From Lacrimispora saccharolytica (lineage in GTDB: Bacteria > Bacillota > Clostridia > Lachnospirales > Lachnospiraceae), in NCBI GenBank assembly GCA_016899975.1, contig JACJJN010000015.1:1-64000 (forward strand): DNA of 64,000 bases, in the 5' to 3' direction. The number at the start of each line of letters is the position of its first letter. The stretch's first letter is position 1. Below the pieces are notes generated by a model. That model saw only the letters and a list, made by a program, of their open reading frames with translations. It was not told the DNA's origin and did not search any database. Shown here one piece after another: positions 23,441-32,236 of this stretch. A program made the translations under genes and the position numbers.

Positions 23441-25396
23441 TCAGTGACCCATCACCTTTTCTGTAAACGGAGCAGCAAGAAGTCCGCAGGGACTGCACAG
23501 CAGCCCCCTGTCCGGCGCGTTTCTCCAGCCGTAACGTACCTGTACCGGCCGCTGTACTTCGGAACATTTCAGTTCCACCTCAAGTCCCTGGATCGCGGCC
23601 TGTGCCGGATGCCAGACACCGTCCTCTCCTGCCAGTTCAAACTCCCCCGGAGCCATTCCATCCTGGGTCATAAGGAACTTTTCCCTTTCCCATGGATCCA
23701 GCCGAAAGCTTATCTGCACCCGAAGACTTTCACAGTTCTCAGTTCCCGGTTCTGCACCGGTACCGGCAGACGTCCGGATTTGTACCGGAACCGGTCCGCT
23801 GCATGGAACTTCTTCCTTGTATACAGTCTGAAGCGCCGCCCGGTACATCCGGTATGCCACTTCCCTCTTTCCTGTGGGATGCAGATCATTCTTCTCTCCC
23901 AGATCCAGATTGACCGTTACCGCCACATTCGGAAGCTCTTCCGCCTCTTTCTGTGCCTGTCGTATCTTCGGCCATCGGTTGTCTTCCTCCAGATCGATGG
24001 AGAATCCTGGAAGCTGGGCAACCACAAACGGCAGGTGCTCCTGGCGCCATTGGATCCGCCAGGATTGTATCATTTTTTTCAGCAGACGTCCATAGCTGTC
24101 CGGCCGCTTGTCGTTGGACTCTCCCTGATACCAAAGGATCCCTTTCACGGTATAATTCTGGCAGGGATGCAGCATCCCCTGGTAAAGTCCTGTCGCCATC
24201 CAGCTGATGAAGGTCTGTTCCGGCGCGGGAGTCTCCAGCCGGCAGCCGATCCGATATTTCCAGCTTCCCTTCAGCTCGATGCTCCCCCGTTCATTGAAAA
24301 TACGGTATTCCTTGTCCGGTGTCAGACGTCCATGCCCATTTTCGCAGATCAGACGGACCGTCACTTCATTCCGTCCTTTTTTCAGAAGGCCTTCCGGAAT
24401 CTCATACTTTCTCGGAGGGTACTGATATGGGGTCTGTCCGACTTTTACGCCGTTGATCCAGGTTTCATCGCTGTCCACCATGGTTCCCAGCCAAAGTTTT
24501 GCCTTCGTTCCTGCCAGTTCTTCTGTCACCTGAAATTCCCGTTTCAGCCAGATGCTTCCGACAAAATCTTCCAGCCCTCTGTCTTTGAGAAATCCGGGAA
24601 GAGAAATTTCCTTCCATCTTTCACCCGCGTGCTCTTTCGGCTCATTTTGATCATCAGCCGGAGCCATCCAGCCGCCGCCGTTTTCCGGAAGTCCTTTGTC
24701 CTGTGCCTGAAGGCTCTGCTGCCACAGATTCAGGGCGGCGGCATCTTCTCTCTGCCGCTCTTCGATCCTGCCCGGAACACGCCAGAAATCCGCTTCTTTC
24801 AGCGCTTCCGGTTCTCCTTCCAGCGCTTCCCTGCTCATCCATGCCTCAATAGGAGAACCGCCCAGGCTTACATTGATGATACCCACCGGAATCCGCAGGT
24901 GTTCCTGCAGAAACTGCGTAAAAAACAAAGAAAGAGCAGAAAAATCCCGAACACTCTCCGGACAAGCCGCCTTCCATTCTCCAGTCTGGCAGTCTTCCAG
25001 AGCTTCTTCGAAATCATAATGCTCACTCACTTGAAACATATGGATCTGTGGGTTGGCGCTGTTTTCAATGGCTCCCGGATAACGGTCCCTGACACGCTCC
25101 ATCGGCAGTTCCATGTTGGACTGCCCGGAGGACAGCCAGACCTCACCCACATAAACTTCTTCCAGACGGAGGCATTCTCCGGACCCGCTCTCCACCGTCA
25201 TGGAAAACGGGCCTCCGGGACGCAGATGACTCAGATACAGATCAAATCTTCCGCTCCCGTCGGCTGCCCCGCAGGCAAGACAGTCCTGCAGCCGTACAGA
25301 AACTGTCTCGCCCGGATCGGCAAATCCGAAAATCCTCGTCTTCTCCCCCTGCTGCAGGACGCAGCCGTTGCTGATCAGGCGCGGGAGTCTAAGCAT
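23441..25396 (-). CDS. SGNH sialate O-acetylesterase-like carbohydrate acetylesterase
   Basis: A 651-residue protein of the sialate O-acetylesterase family (SASA domain). The nucleophile serine is at about residue 93 in S-S-G-Q-S-N-M-E-L-P, the oxyanion block is W-Y-Q-G-E-S-N, and D-L-H-P-T-G near the end supplies the Asp/His pair. A beta-galactosidase-like jelly-roll insert lies in the middle. No signal peptide is seen. Members of this family in xylan clusters remove acetyl groups from xylo-oligosaccharides, which fits this context. The start overlaps the end of the GH3 xylosidase gene by 22 bases, indicating coupled translation. Confidence 0.85.
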   Translation of the reverse strand: MLRLPRLISNGCVLQQGEKTRIFGFADPGETVSVRLQDCLACGAADGSGRFDLYLSHLRPGGPFSMTVESGSGECLRLEEVYVGEVWLSSGQSNMELPMERVRDRYPGAIENSANPQIHMFQVSEHYDFEEALEDCQTGEWKAACPESVRDFSALSLFFTQFLQEHLRIPVGIINVSLGGSPIEAWMSREALEGEPEALKEADFWRVPGRIEERQREDAAALNLWQQSLQAQDKGLPENGGGWMAPADDQNEPKEHAGERWKEISLPGFLKDRGLEDFVGSIWLKREFQVTEELAGTKAKLWLGTMVDSDETWINGVKVGQTPYQYPPRKYEIPEGLLKKGRNEVTVRLICENGHGRLTPDKEYRIFNERGSIELKGSWKYRIGCRLETPAPEQTFISWMATGLYQGMLHPCQNYTVKGILWYQGESNDKRPDSYGRLLKKMIQSWRIQWRQEHLPFVVAQLPGFSIDLEEDNRWPKIRQAQKEAEELPNVAVTVNLDLGEKNDLHPTGKREVAYRMYRAALQTVYKEEVPCSGPVPVQIRTSAGTGAEPGTENCESLRVQISFRLDPWEREKFLMTQDGMAPGEFELAGEDGVWHPAQAAIQGLEVELKCSEVQRPVQVRYGWRNAPDRGLLCSPCGLLAAPFTEKVMGH

Positions 25397-27546
25397 ACCG
25401 GTACCAGCACCTCACTGTGTGCTGCCGTAACTTTCAGACACTCCGGCTGTTTTCCTGTCAGTTCCCTGCTGCGCTCATCCGGCTGCTGGGTTCCTACATA
25501 TACCAGGTAGTCTCCTTCGCCCAGAACCATATCGCCGTTTTCGTTGTGCAACCCGAAAGATTTTGCAGAAAGGGTCAGGGTAACCTCTTTTTCCTCACCT
25601 GCCGCCAGTTCTACTTTCTTCAACGCTTTCAGCTGTGCATTCGGTGCACCTTCCCGATCCGCCTTCACATAAACCTGCACGGTCTCCGCGCCTGCCATCT
25701 TTCCGGTATTTTTCAGAACCGCTTTTACGGTGATCTCACTGTCTTTGTCCACGGTATCCTGGCTGAGCGTAATATTGCTCAATTCAAAATCCGTATAAGA
25801 AAGACCATATCCAAACGGATAAAGCGCTTTCTGTGTCATATAGCGATAGGTGCGTCCCTTCATGGAATAATCCGTGAAATCCGGAAGCTCCTCTGTTGTA
25901 CGGTAGAAGGTAACCGGCAGCTTGCCTTCCGGTGAATAATCTCCAAACAGCACGCTTGCCAGCGCACGTCCGCCCTGCGCGCCCGGATACCATCCCTGGA
26001 TGATTGCCGGAATATGTTCATCCGCCCAGCTGACCGCCAGAGCGCTTCCTGACAGCAGAACCAGCACCACCGGTTTTCCGCTGGCATAGATTGCCTCCAG
26101 AACCTCCTGCTGTAAGCCCGGCAGGTTCAGATTCGGTTTGTCACCGCTGGCAAACTCGTTTCCTTCGTCTCCTTCTTCCCCTTCCAGGCTGGAATCCAGA
26201 CCCATACAGGCGATGATCACGTCGCTCATCTCGCAGACGCCTTTTACTTCCGACATACGGTCGTTCTCCTGGCCAAGTCCGCTGACCTTCGGTTTGCACA
26301 GATGGCAGCCTTCCGATACCAGAACGCGCACATCGTCGCCCACATAATCCTGGATACCCTCCGAAAGTGTGATATAACGGGAAGCAGTTCCCTCATAGTT
26401 GCCAACCAGCGCCTTGCGGTTGTCCGCGTTCGGACCGATGATTCCGATGGTCTTGATCTTGTCTTTGTTCAGCGGAAGCATACCGTTTTCATTCTTCAGA
26501 AGGACAAAGGACTTTCTGGATGCCTTGAAGTTCAATTCTCTGTGTTCTCTTGTATCGTTGTCCGCATAAGTAATGGTGCTGTAAGGAACTTTTTCCGGAT
26601 CATCGAACAATCCCAGTTTCATACGGGTAGTCATCAGATTGACAACGGCATCGTTGAGACGTTCCTCGGAAACCATGCCGCGTTTTACCGCTTCTTCCAG
26701 ATAGATAAACAGGTTTCCACAGTTCAGGTCACAGCCGTTTTTCATTGCCAGTGCAACAGATTCCAGCGCGGAATTGGTCACATGATGATACTCATGAAAA
26801 TCCTTGATCGCCCAGCAGTCGGAAGTCACATGGCCTTCGAAGCCCCATGCATCTCTCAGGATATCCTGAAGCAATGTCTTGCTTCCGCAGCACGGCTCAC
26901 CGTTAGTACGATTGTAGGCGCCCATCACCGTCTCTACCTTCGCTTCCTTTACACAGGCTTCAAACGCCGGAAGATAAGTCTCGAACATATCCTGACGGGA
27001 AGCTATCGCATTGAAAGAATGACGCTCGTCTTCCGGACCGGAGTGTACCGCGAAATGCTTTGCACATGCTGCCGCTTTCATGTAATTGTCATCGTCCCCC
27101 TGGATTCCCTCGATAAAGCGCACACCCAGACGGGAAGTAAGGTACGGGTCCTCACCGAAAGTTTCATGGCCGCGTCCCCATCTCGGATCACGGAAAATAT
27201 TTACGTTGGGCGCCCAGAAGGTCAGCCCCTTGTAAATGTCCGTATCATCAAATTCCTGCTGCATGTTGAATTTTGCGCGCCCCTCTGTAGACACCACATC
27301 CGCCACTTCCTGAAGCAGATCCTCATCAAAAGTAGCCGCCATTCCGATTGCCTGCGGAAAGACCGTCGCCACACCTGCCCTGGCTACTCCGTGCAGCGCT
27401 TCATTCCACCAGTTGTACGCCTTAACGCCCAGGCGCGGGATCGCCGCTGCGCTGTGAAGGGTCTGAGATACCTTCTCCTCGAGAGTCATCTGAGCCACCA
27501 GCTCTTCTGCCCGCTTCCGATACTCTTTTACTTTTTCTGCTTTCAT
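25375..27546 (-). CDS. GH3 family beta-xylosidase, cytoplasmic
   Basis: A 723-residue GH3 enzyme of the xylosidase type. Features are N-W-W-N-E-A-L-H-G-V near residue 45, F-R-D-P-R-W-G-R-G-H-E-T at 118-129, K-H-F-A-V-H-S-G at 163-170, the nucleophile D243 in V-T-S-D-C-W-A-I, and a C-terminal fibronectin-III-like domain after Y-P-F-G-Y-G-L-S-Y-T-D-F. The W-W-N-E-A-L-H-G and S-D-C motifs separate it from the glucosidase at 888. No signal peptide is seen. It is the first gene of the minus-strand xylan cluster, with CGAGGT before the ATG. It should release xylose from the non-reducing ends of imported xylo-oligosaccharides. Confidence 0.9.
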   Translation of the reverse strand: MKAEKVKEYRKRAEELVAQMTLEEKVSQTLHSAAAIPRLGVKAYNWWNEALHGVARAGVATVFPQAIGMAATFDEDLLQEVADVVSTEGRAKFNMQQEFDDTDIYKGLTFWAPNVNIFRDPRWGRGHETFGEDPYLTSRLGVRFIEGIQGDDDNYMKAAACAKHFAVHSGPEDERHSFNAIASRQDMFETYLPAFEACVKEAKVETVMGAYNRTNGEPCCGSKTLLQDILRDAWGFEGHVTSDCWAIKDFHEYHHVTNSALESVALAMKNGCDLNCGNLFIYLEEAVKRGMVSEERLNDAVVNLMTTRMKLGLFDDPEKVPYSTITYADNDTREHRELNFKASRKSFVLLKNENGMLPLNKDKIKTIGIIGPNADNRKALVGNYEGTASRYITLSEGIQDYVGDDVRVLVSEGCHLCKPKVSGLGQENDRMSEVKGVCEMSDVIIACMGLDSSLEGEEGDEGNEFASGDKPNLNLPGLQQEVLEAIYASGKPVVLVLLSGSALAVSWADEHIPAIIQGWYPGAQGGRALASVLFGDYSPEGKLPVTFYRTTEELPDFTDYSMKGRTYRYMTQKALYPFGYGLSYTDFELSNITLSQDTVDKDSEITVKAVLKNTGKMAGAETVQVYVKADREGAPNAQLKALKKVELAAGEEKEVTLTLSAKSFGLHNENGDMVLGEGDYLVYVGTQQPDERSRELTGKQPECLKVTAAHSEVLVPVCLDSRA

Positions 27547-27604
27547 TCCATTTACCTCGTTTTCCTTTTTCTAGTTTTCCTTCTTTTCATTCTGTTGATT
27601 TTCC

Positions 27605-27632
27605 GTAACCATTCAGCCCGCTGAATGGTTAC
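27605..27632. repeat. dispersed palindromic repeat, copy 2 (perfect)
   Basis: GTAACCATTCAGC-CC-GCTGAATGGTTAC: 13-bp perfect arms. The two changed positions on the left arm are compensated on the right, which indicates selection on pairing. It lies 58 bases upstream of the GH3 xylosidase start. Confidence 0.75.
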
Positions 27633-27908
27633 GATTTCTCAGCGTTACTGTTTTGTATTTACAGCAGCTTTTCGTCGTTTTTACTCAAATCTACAGTCGT
27701 ATATTCCTTAGAATATCAGTTCTGACGATTACCTGCATTACGATTCTTGCCTCGTTTGGTGCAGATATTGCGATTCGTGCAGACAAGCAACATTTTCACG
27801 GACAAATGTATCCGGAGAGTTGTTTTTTCGAATTGTTTCATTGCATGACAGAAAAAAATGTATTATGCTTATGAATATGAGGCACAAAAATTTAATGGGA
27901 GGTATCAT

Positions 27909-28427
27909 ATGAAATTCGCAATTATTTATTACAGCCAGACGGGACATACCCGTGAAATGGGTGAAGTGATCGCTGAAGGAATTTCTTCCGCAGGCGGAGA
28001 AGCGCGTCTTTTTTCCATTGAGGAAGAAATGGACATTGACTATATCAACAGCTGTGACGGCGTAATCTTTGGAACGCCCACCTGGGTGGCAAGCACCTGC
28101 TGGCAGATGAAAAAATGGTTCGATGTGGACAGCCGTCCGCTGAAGCTGGGAGGCAAGCTTGGCGGCGTTTATGCCACCGCCCACTATGCGCAGGGAGGCG
28201 CAGATATCGCGATCATGACTTTGATCGGACATCTGCTGGTAAAAGGCATGCTGGTATATTCCGGCGGAGCTTCCCTTGGAAAACCATTTATCCATCTCGG
28301 GCCTGTAGCTCTCGATGCTGTGGAAGGACACTATGAAAACTGCAAATCTGACTTCCGGATCTTCGGAGAGCGGTTTGCTGAAAAAGCGGAAGAGCTGTTC
28401 TCAGAGCATCCTGCCGCCGAAGTTTGA
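27909..28427 (+). CDS. flavodoxin-like NAD(P)H:quinone/FMN protein
   Basis: A 172-residue flavodoxin fold protein. The FMN phosphate loop is Y-S-Q-T-G-H-T-R at residues 8-15; the second loop G-T-P-T-W and the third A-T-A-H-Y-A-Q-G-G-A match WrbA/NQO-like flavodoxins. It acts as a cytoplasmic electron carrier or quinone reductase. The ATG at 27909 has GGGAGG six bases upstream. It is 89 bases ahead of GH43 on the same strand and divergent from the xylosidase cluster, which gives no clear functional link. Confidence 0.82.
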   Translation: MKFAIIYYSQTGHTREMGEVIAEGISSAGGEARLFSIEEEMDIDYINSCDGVIFGTPTWVASTCWQMKKWFDVDSRPLKLGGKLGGVYATAHYAQGGADIAIMTLIGHLLVKGMLVYSGGASLGKPFIHLGPVALDAVEGHYENCKSDFRIFGERFAEKAEELFSEHPAAEV

Positions 28428-28516
28428 CCCGTGCAGGAGCCATCCCGCAAATTTTCCCCAGGACATACTGGAAGACACATCTTCAGCCGAACTTTCACAT
28501 TCAAGAGGACTTCTAC

Positions 28517-30100
28517 ATGAAACAGAAAACTTTTCAAAATCCGCTGAAAAGCGGTTTCTACCCTGACCCGTCCATCTGCCGTGTCGGGGACGATTATTAT
28601 ATGGTGACCTCTTCTTTCGTCTATTTCCCCGGGCTTCCGATCTTTCACAGCAAGGATCTGGTCCACTGGGAGCAGATTGGTCACGGAATCCATTCCCCGG
28701 AACAGCTGGATTACAAAAACTGCGAGACTTCTCTCGGTCTGTGGGCGCCGTCCATCCGTTACCATGACGGCACCTTCTATATTATCAATACTTTCATATC
28801 TGAAGGCCGTGAGGCGAGACGGGACAACTATATCATCACCGCAAAAGACCCCGCCGGACCGTGGAGCAAGGCATGCTTCGTGGAAGGTGCCGACGGCATC
28901 GATTCCAGCCTTTTTTTCGACGATGACGGAAGGATGTACTATGCCGGAAATTATATCGTCAGCGACCCGGTTTACGAAGGTCATCACGGCATCTATCTGT
29001 GTGAACTGGATCCGGAAACCTTCCAGTTCAAAGGCGAGCGGACAGTCATCTGGAACGGCCTGAAATCCCGCAGCAAATGGATCGAAGCTCCGCACATCTA
29101 CAAGCACGACGGCTGGTATTACCTGATCGTCGCAGAGGGCGGCACTTTCACCAACCACAGCGTTATGATGGCGCGCTGCCGCACCATCGACGGAGATTAT
29201 GAGATCTGCCCCCGGAATCCGATCGTCAGTCACCGGCATATGTCCCTGATGAGCGAGATTTCCGTGGTCGGCCATGCGGATATCGTAGAAACCCAGAGAG
29301 GCGAATGGTGGATGGTCCTGCTCGGCGTACGTCCCTACGACGGATTCGGCGGACCCCATTTCAACCTTGGCAGGGAAACCTTCATGGTTCCCGTAGTCTG
29401 GGAATCCGACGGATGGCTGCGGGTGGACAACGACAACGGAATCGTCAACTCAGAGGAACGTCTTCCCGATCTTCCTGTTTATCTGGCGGCGCCTTCTTTC
29501 TTCAGCGACAACTTTGAATCCGACCGTCTCGACATGCGCTGGAATACCATCCATCCGGCCGCTGAGCCTTTTTGGTCTCTCACCGAACGTCCCGGATGCC
29601 TGCGCCTGTTCCTGAAGGAAGAAGTCCTCCACGAAATCTGCACCCCTGCTTTCATCGGCAGGAGACAGCAGCACAAAAACTTCCGGATGCAGTTCGCAAT
29701 GGACTTCCAGCCGACCAATCCCTGCGAGGAGGCAGGAGCCGCTCTGGTACAGGATGACCGCTATCACTATACGTTCACGGTCGGCCTGAAAAACGGGTCC
29801 AGAGTGCTGACTCTCACAGAAGTAAAAAATCATGTGCGCACTGTGCTGGCGGAAACACCACTGGAAAAAAACGGACGTATCTATCTCACCGTTGCCGCCA
29901 CACCGGAAGGATATCATTTCTATTACGGTTACAGCGATCAGGAATTCCGGCTTCTCTGCAAAAACGTGGATCCAACCCTGCTGAGCTCTCTGGTCAATGA
30001 GGGATTTACCGGCGCTTATATCGGAATGTACGCGACCTCCAACCACAGTCCAGTGAAAAATCACGCAGACTTCGACTGGGTTCTGTACGAAGCGGAGTAA
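28517..30100 (+). CDS. GH43 family beta-xylosidase/alpha-L-arabinofuranosidase, cytoplasmic
   Basis: A 527-residue GH43 enzyme with the five-bladed propeller and a C-terminal concanavalin-like beta-sandwich (from about residue 320), the architecture of bifunctional xylosidase/arabinofuranosidases. Catalytic residues are visible: base D17 in F-Y-P-D-P-S-I, pKa-modulating D129 in G-I-D-S-S-L-F-F-D, and acid E190 in W-I-E-A-P-H-I-Y-K. No signal peptide is seen. AAGAGGA precedes the ATG at 28517. It complements the GH3, GH115 and esterase genes across the divergent spacer. Confidence 0.9.
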   Translation: MKQKTFQNPLKSGFYPDPSICRVGDDYYMVTSSFVYFPGLPIFHSKDLVHWEQIGHGIHSPEQLDYKNCETSLGLWAPSIRYHDGTFYIINTFISEGREARRDNYIITAKDPAGPWSKACFVEGADGIDSSLFFDDDGRMYYAGNYIVSDPVYEGHHGIYLCELDPETFQFKGERTVIWNGLKSRSKWIEAPHIYKHDGWYYLIVAEGGTFTNHSVMMARCRTIDGDYEICPRNPIVSHRHMSLMSEISVVGHADIVETQRGEWWMVLLGVRPYDGFGGPHFNLGRETFMVPVVWESDGWLRVDNDNGIVNSEERLPDLPVYLAAPSFFSDNFESDRLDMRWNTIHPAAEPFWSLTERPGCLRLFLKEEVLHEICTPAFIGRRQQHKNFRMQFAMDFQPTNPCEEAGAALVQDDRYHYTFTVGLKNGSRVLTLTEVKNHVRTVLAETPLEKNGRIYLTVAATPEGYHFYYGYSDQEFRLLCKNVDPTLLSSLVNEGFTGAYIGMYATSNHSPVKNHADFDWVLYEAE

Positions 30101-30103
30101 ACT

Positions 30104-30169
30104 GCAGCATTTCAGCCAGCGGAACTGTAGCAAGAAATGTGTATCAATTCCGCCGCCTGAACCGTTACA
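30104..30169. repeat. two degenerate copies of the dispersed palindrome in tandem
   Basis: At 30104-30131 the centre TTTCAGC-CA-GCGGAA keeps the family core with mismatched outer arms. At about 30140-30169 a second copy ends in CTGAACCGTTAC with a poorly matching left arm. Both lie in the gap between GH43 and ddh. Confidence 0.45.
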
Positions 30170-30196
30170 GAAATATGATAAATTTTTATGAAAAAC

Positions 30197-30224
30197 TTGC
30201 ATTTCATCTGAACTCGTGTAAAAT
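30197..30224 (+). promoter_or_regulatory. promoter of ddh
   Basis: TTGCAT (30197-30202) and TAAAAT (30219-30224) with a 16-base spacer, about 30 bases before the ddh start. Confidence 0.55.
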
Positions 30225-30255
30225 GTAGTTGAGACTAACAAGGAGGAAATAAACG

Positions 30256-31242
30256 ATGAGTATTAGAATCGGTATTTTAGGATATGGCAATCTGGGAAGA
30301 GGCGTAGAATGCGCGATCAAACAGAATCCGGATATGGAACTGGTTGCAGTATTCACCCGCCGGAACCCGGAAAGCGTAAGCGTTCTCACAGAAGGAGCGA
30401 AAGTATATTCTGTAGACGAAGCAAAAAACATGACCAATGACATTGATGTTATGATCCTTTGCGGCGGCAGCGCGACAGATCTTCCGGTACAGACACCGGA
30501 ATTCGCAAAAATGTTCAACACCATCGACAGCTTCGACACACACGCAAAGATTCCGGAGCACTTCGATGCCGTAGACGCTGCTGCAAAAGAAAGCAATCAT
30601 GTGAGCATCATTTCCGTAGGCTGGGATCCCGGAATGTTCTCCCTCAACCGTCTGTACGCAAACGCAATCCTTCCGCAGGGCAAGGACTATACCTTCTGGG
30701 GAAAAGGCGTCAGCCAGGGACATTCTGACGCGGTGCGCCGCGTGGAAGGCGTAAAAGATGCCCGCCAGTATACCATTCCGAAGGATAAGGCGCTGAAAGC
30801 AGTCCGCGCAGGAGAAAATCCTGACCTGACCACAAGAGAGAAGCATCTCCGTGAATGCTTCGTCGTTGCTGAGGAAGGCGCTGACCTTGCGAAGATCGAA
30901 GAAAGCATCAAGACCATGCCGAACTACTTCGACGAGTACGATACGATCGTACACTTCATCAGCGAAGAAGAAATGCAGAAAAACCACAGCGGCATCCCGC
31001 ACGGCGGCTTCGTGATCCGCAGCGGAAAGACCGGCTGGAACGAAGAACACAACCATCTGATCGAGTACAGCCTGAAACTGGATTCCAACCCGGAATTCAC
31101 TTCTTCTGTTCTGGTTTCATATGCGAGAGCGGCTTACCGCCTGAGCAAAGAAGGACAGAGCGGATGCAAGACCGTATTTGATATTGCTCCGGCATACCTG
31201 TCCGCACAGGATGGCGCAGAGCTGAGAAAACATCTGCTGTAA
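30256..31242 (+). CDS. ddh: meso-diaminopimelate D-dehydrogenase
   Basis: A 328-residue enzyme that converts tetrahydrodipicolinate directly to meso-diaminopimelate with NADPH and ammonia, feeding lysine and peptidoglycan synthesis. The Rossmann motif G-I-L-G-Y-G-N-L-G-R is at residues 6-15. Diagnostic blocks follow: C-G-G-S-A-T-D-L-P, S-F-D-T-H, S-V-G-W-D-P-G-M-F-S-L-N-R, G-K-G-V-S-Q-G-H-S-D-A-V-R and the G-G-F-V-I-R segment. Length is as usual for the family. AGGAGG precedes the ATG, and the gene has its own promoter and terminator. Confidence 0.96.
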   Translation: MSIRIGILGYGNLGRGVECAIKQNPDMELVAVFTRRNPESVSVLTEGAKVYSVDEAKNMTNDIDVMILCGGSATDLPVQTPEFAKMFNTIDSFDTHAKIPEHFDAVDAAAKESNHVSIISVGWDPGMFSLNRLYANAILPQGKDYTFWGKGVSQGHSDAVRRVEGVKDARQYTIPKDKALKAVRAGENPDLTTREKHLRECFVVAEEGADLAKIEESIKTMPNYFDEYDTIVHFISEEEMQKNHSGIPHGGFVIRSGKTGWNEEHNHLIEYSLKLDSNPEFTSSVLVSYARAAYRLSKEGQSGCKTVFDIAPAYLSAQDGAELRKHLL

Positions 31243-31272
31243 AGACATAACTTAATCTTCTATATAGTGATT

Positions 31273-31297
31273 CAGCCGGCAAGAAGATTGCCGGCTG
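31273..31297 (+). terminator. terminator of ddh
   Basis: CAGCCGGCAA and TTGCCGGCTG pair around GAAGA and are followed by TATCATTTC. Confidence 0.65.
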
Positions 31298-31478
31298 TAT
31301 CATTTCAAAAAATAATTTATAAAATTTTTTCTGGATTTCATAAGCATAATATCGTATACTTATTGTAATCATTCGAAAGGATGTTCGTTCCTTCAAAAAT
31401 CAACGGCAATTCACCGAAAGAATCCAATAACTTTAACCATTTTACGAAGCATATAGAAACCAAAGGAGTGATTCCCAT

Positions 31479-32140
31479 ATGGATGAAAAAAATACAATCC
31501 AGTTGTTTGAAGATCAGGCGATCCGTACCGCGTGGGATGAAGAACAGCAAGCACCTATTGGGCGGTTCTGAAAAAACGCCTCAAAAACGAAGGTGCAAAT
31601 GAACTGCTTACAAATTGTAAGCAGTTGAAAATGACCGCCACTGACGGAAAAAAACGATTAACAGATGTTGCCAACACAGAACAGCTTTTAAGAATTATTC
31701 AGTCAATTCCATCTCCAAAGGCAGAACCATTTAAACAGTGGCTGGCACAAGTGGGACGAGAGCGGATCGAAGAAACGATTGATTCAGAACTGACCATTGA
31801 CCGGGCATTGGAAACCTATTTAAAGAAAGGCTATACCCGTGAATGGATCAACCAAAGGCTGCAGGCAATCCAAGTCCGCAAAGAACTGACAGACGAATGG
31901 AAGGACCGTGGTGTAAAACAGGGAAAAGAGTTTGCAATCCTCACCGATGAAATCACCCGTGCATGGGCGGGTTTGAGTACCCGGCAGTATAAAAACCTGA
32001 AAGGTTTAAAAAAAGAAAATTTACGCGATAACATGACTACACTTGAACTTGTCCTGAATATGCTTGCCGAGGCAACCACGACAGAGCTTTCTAAAACAAC
32101 AAAGCCCGCCACCTTTTCAGAGGACAAACAAGAATCATAG
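31479..32140 (+). pseudogene. BRO-N (phage antirepressor-like) gene with an internal deletion and frameshift
   Basis: The ATG at 31479 with AAAGGAG begins the typical BRO-N start (Q-L-F-E-D-Q-A-I-R-T-A-W-D-E-E-Q). After the CAG codon the frame is lost and ends at a TGA near 31571. A second frame resumes with A-S-T-Y-W-A-V-L-K-K-R-L and continues to 32140, including R-L-T-D-V-A-N-T-E-Q, S-I-P-S-P-K-A-E-P-F-K-Q-W-L-A and the C-terminal R-Q-Y-K-N-L-K-G-L. About 25 codons containing the W-Y-F-S-x-x-D-V region are missing, so the domain is broken. The gene stands alone with no other phage genes nearby. Confidence 0.8.
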
Positions 32141-32190
32141 CCTCATACCTAATCTAATGTCTGCAAAAATCCAGCGTGGTGAAAAGAATA

Positions 32191-32228
32191 TTTTTAACGC
32201 TGTGTGCCCCAACACACAGCGTTAAAAA
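32191..32228. terminator. bidirectional terminator
   Basis: Perfect 16-bp arms TTTTTAACGCTGTGTG and complement around CCCCAA, between the BRO-N remnant and the convergent gene ending at 32237. Confidence 0.8.
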
Positions 32229-32236
32229 CATCTCTT

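Noticed and set aside
31381-32140. Prophage region suggested by the BRO-N gene
   Set aside because: No integrase, structural or lysis genes are nearby; flanking genes are ordinary chromosomal genes.
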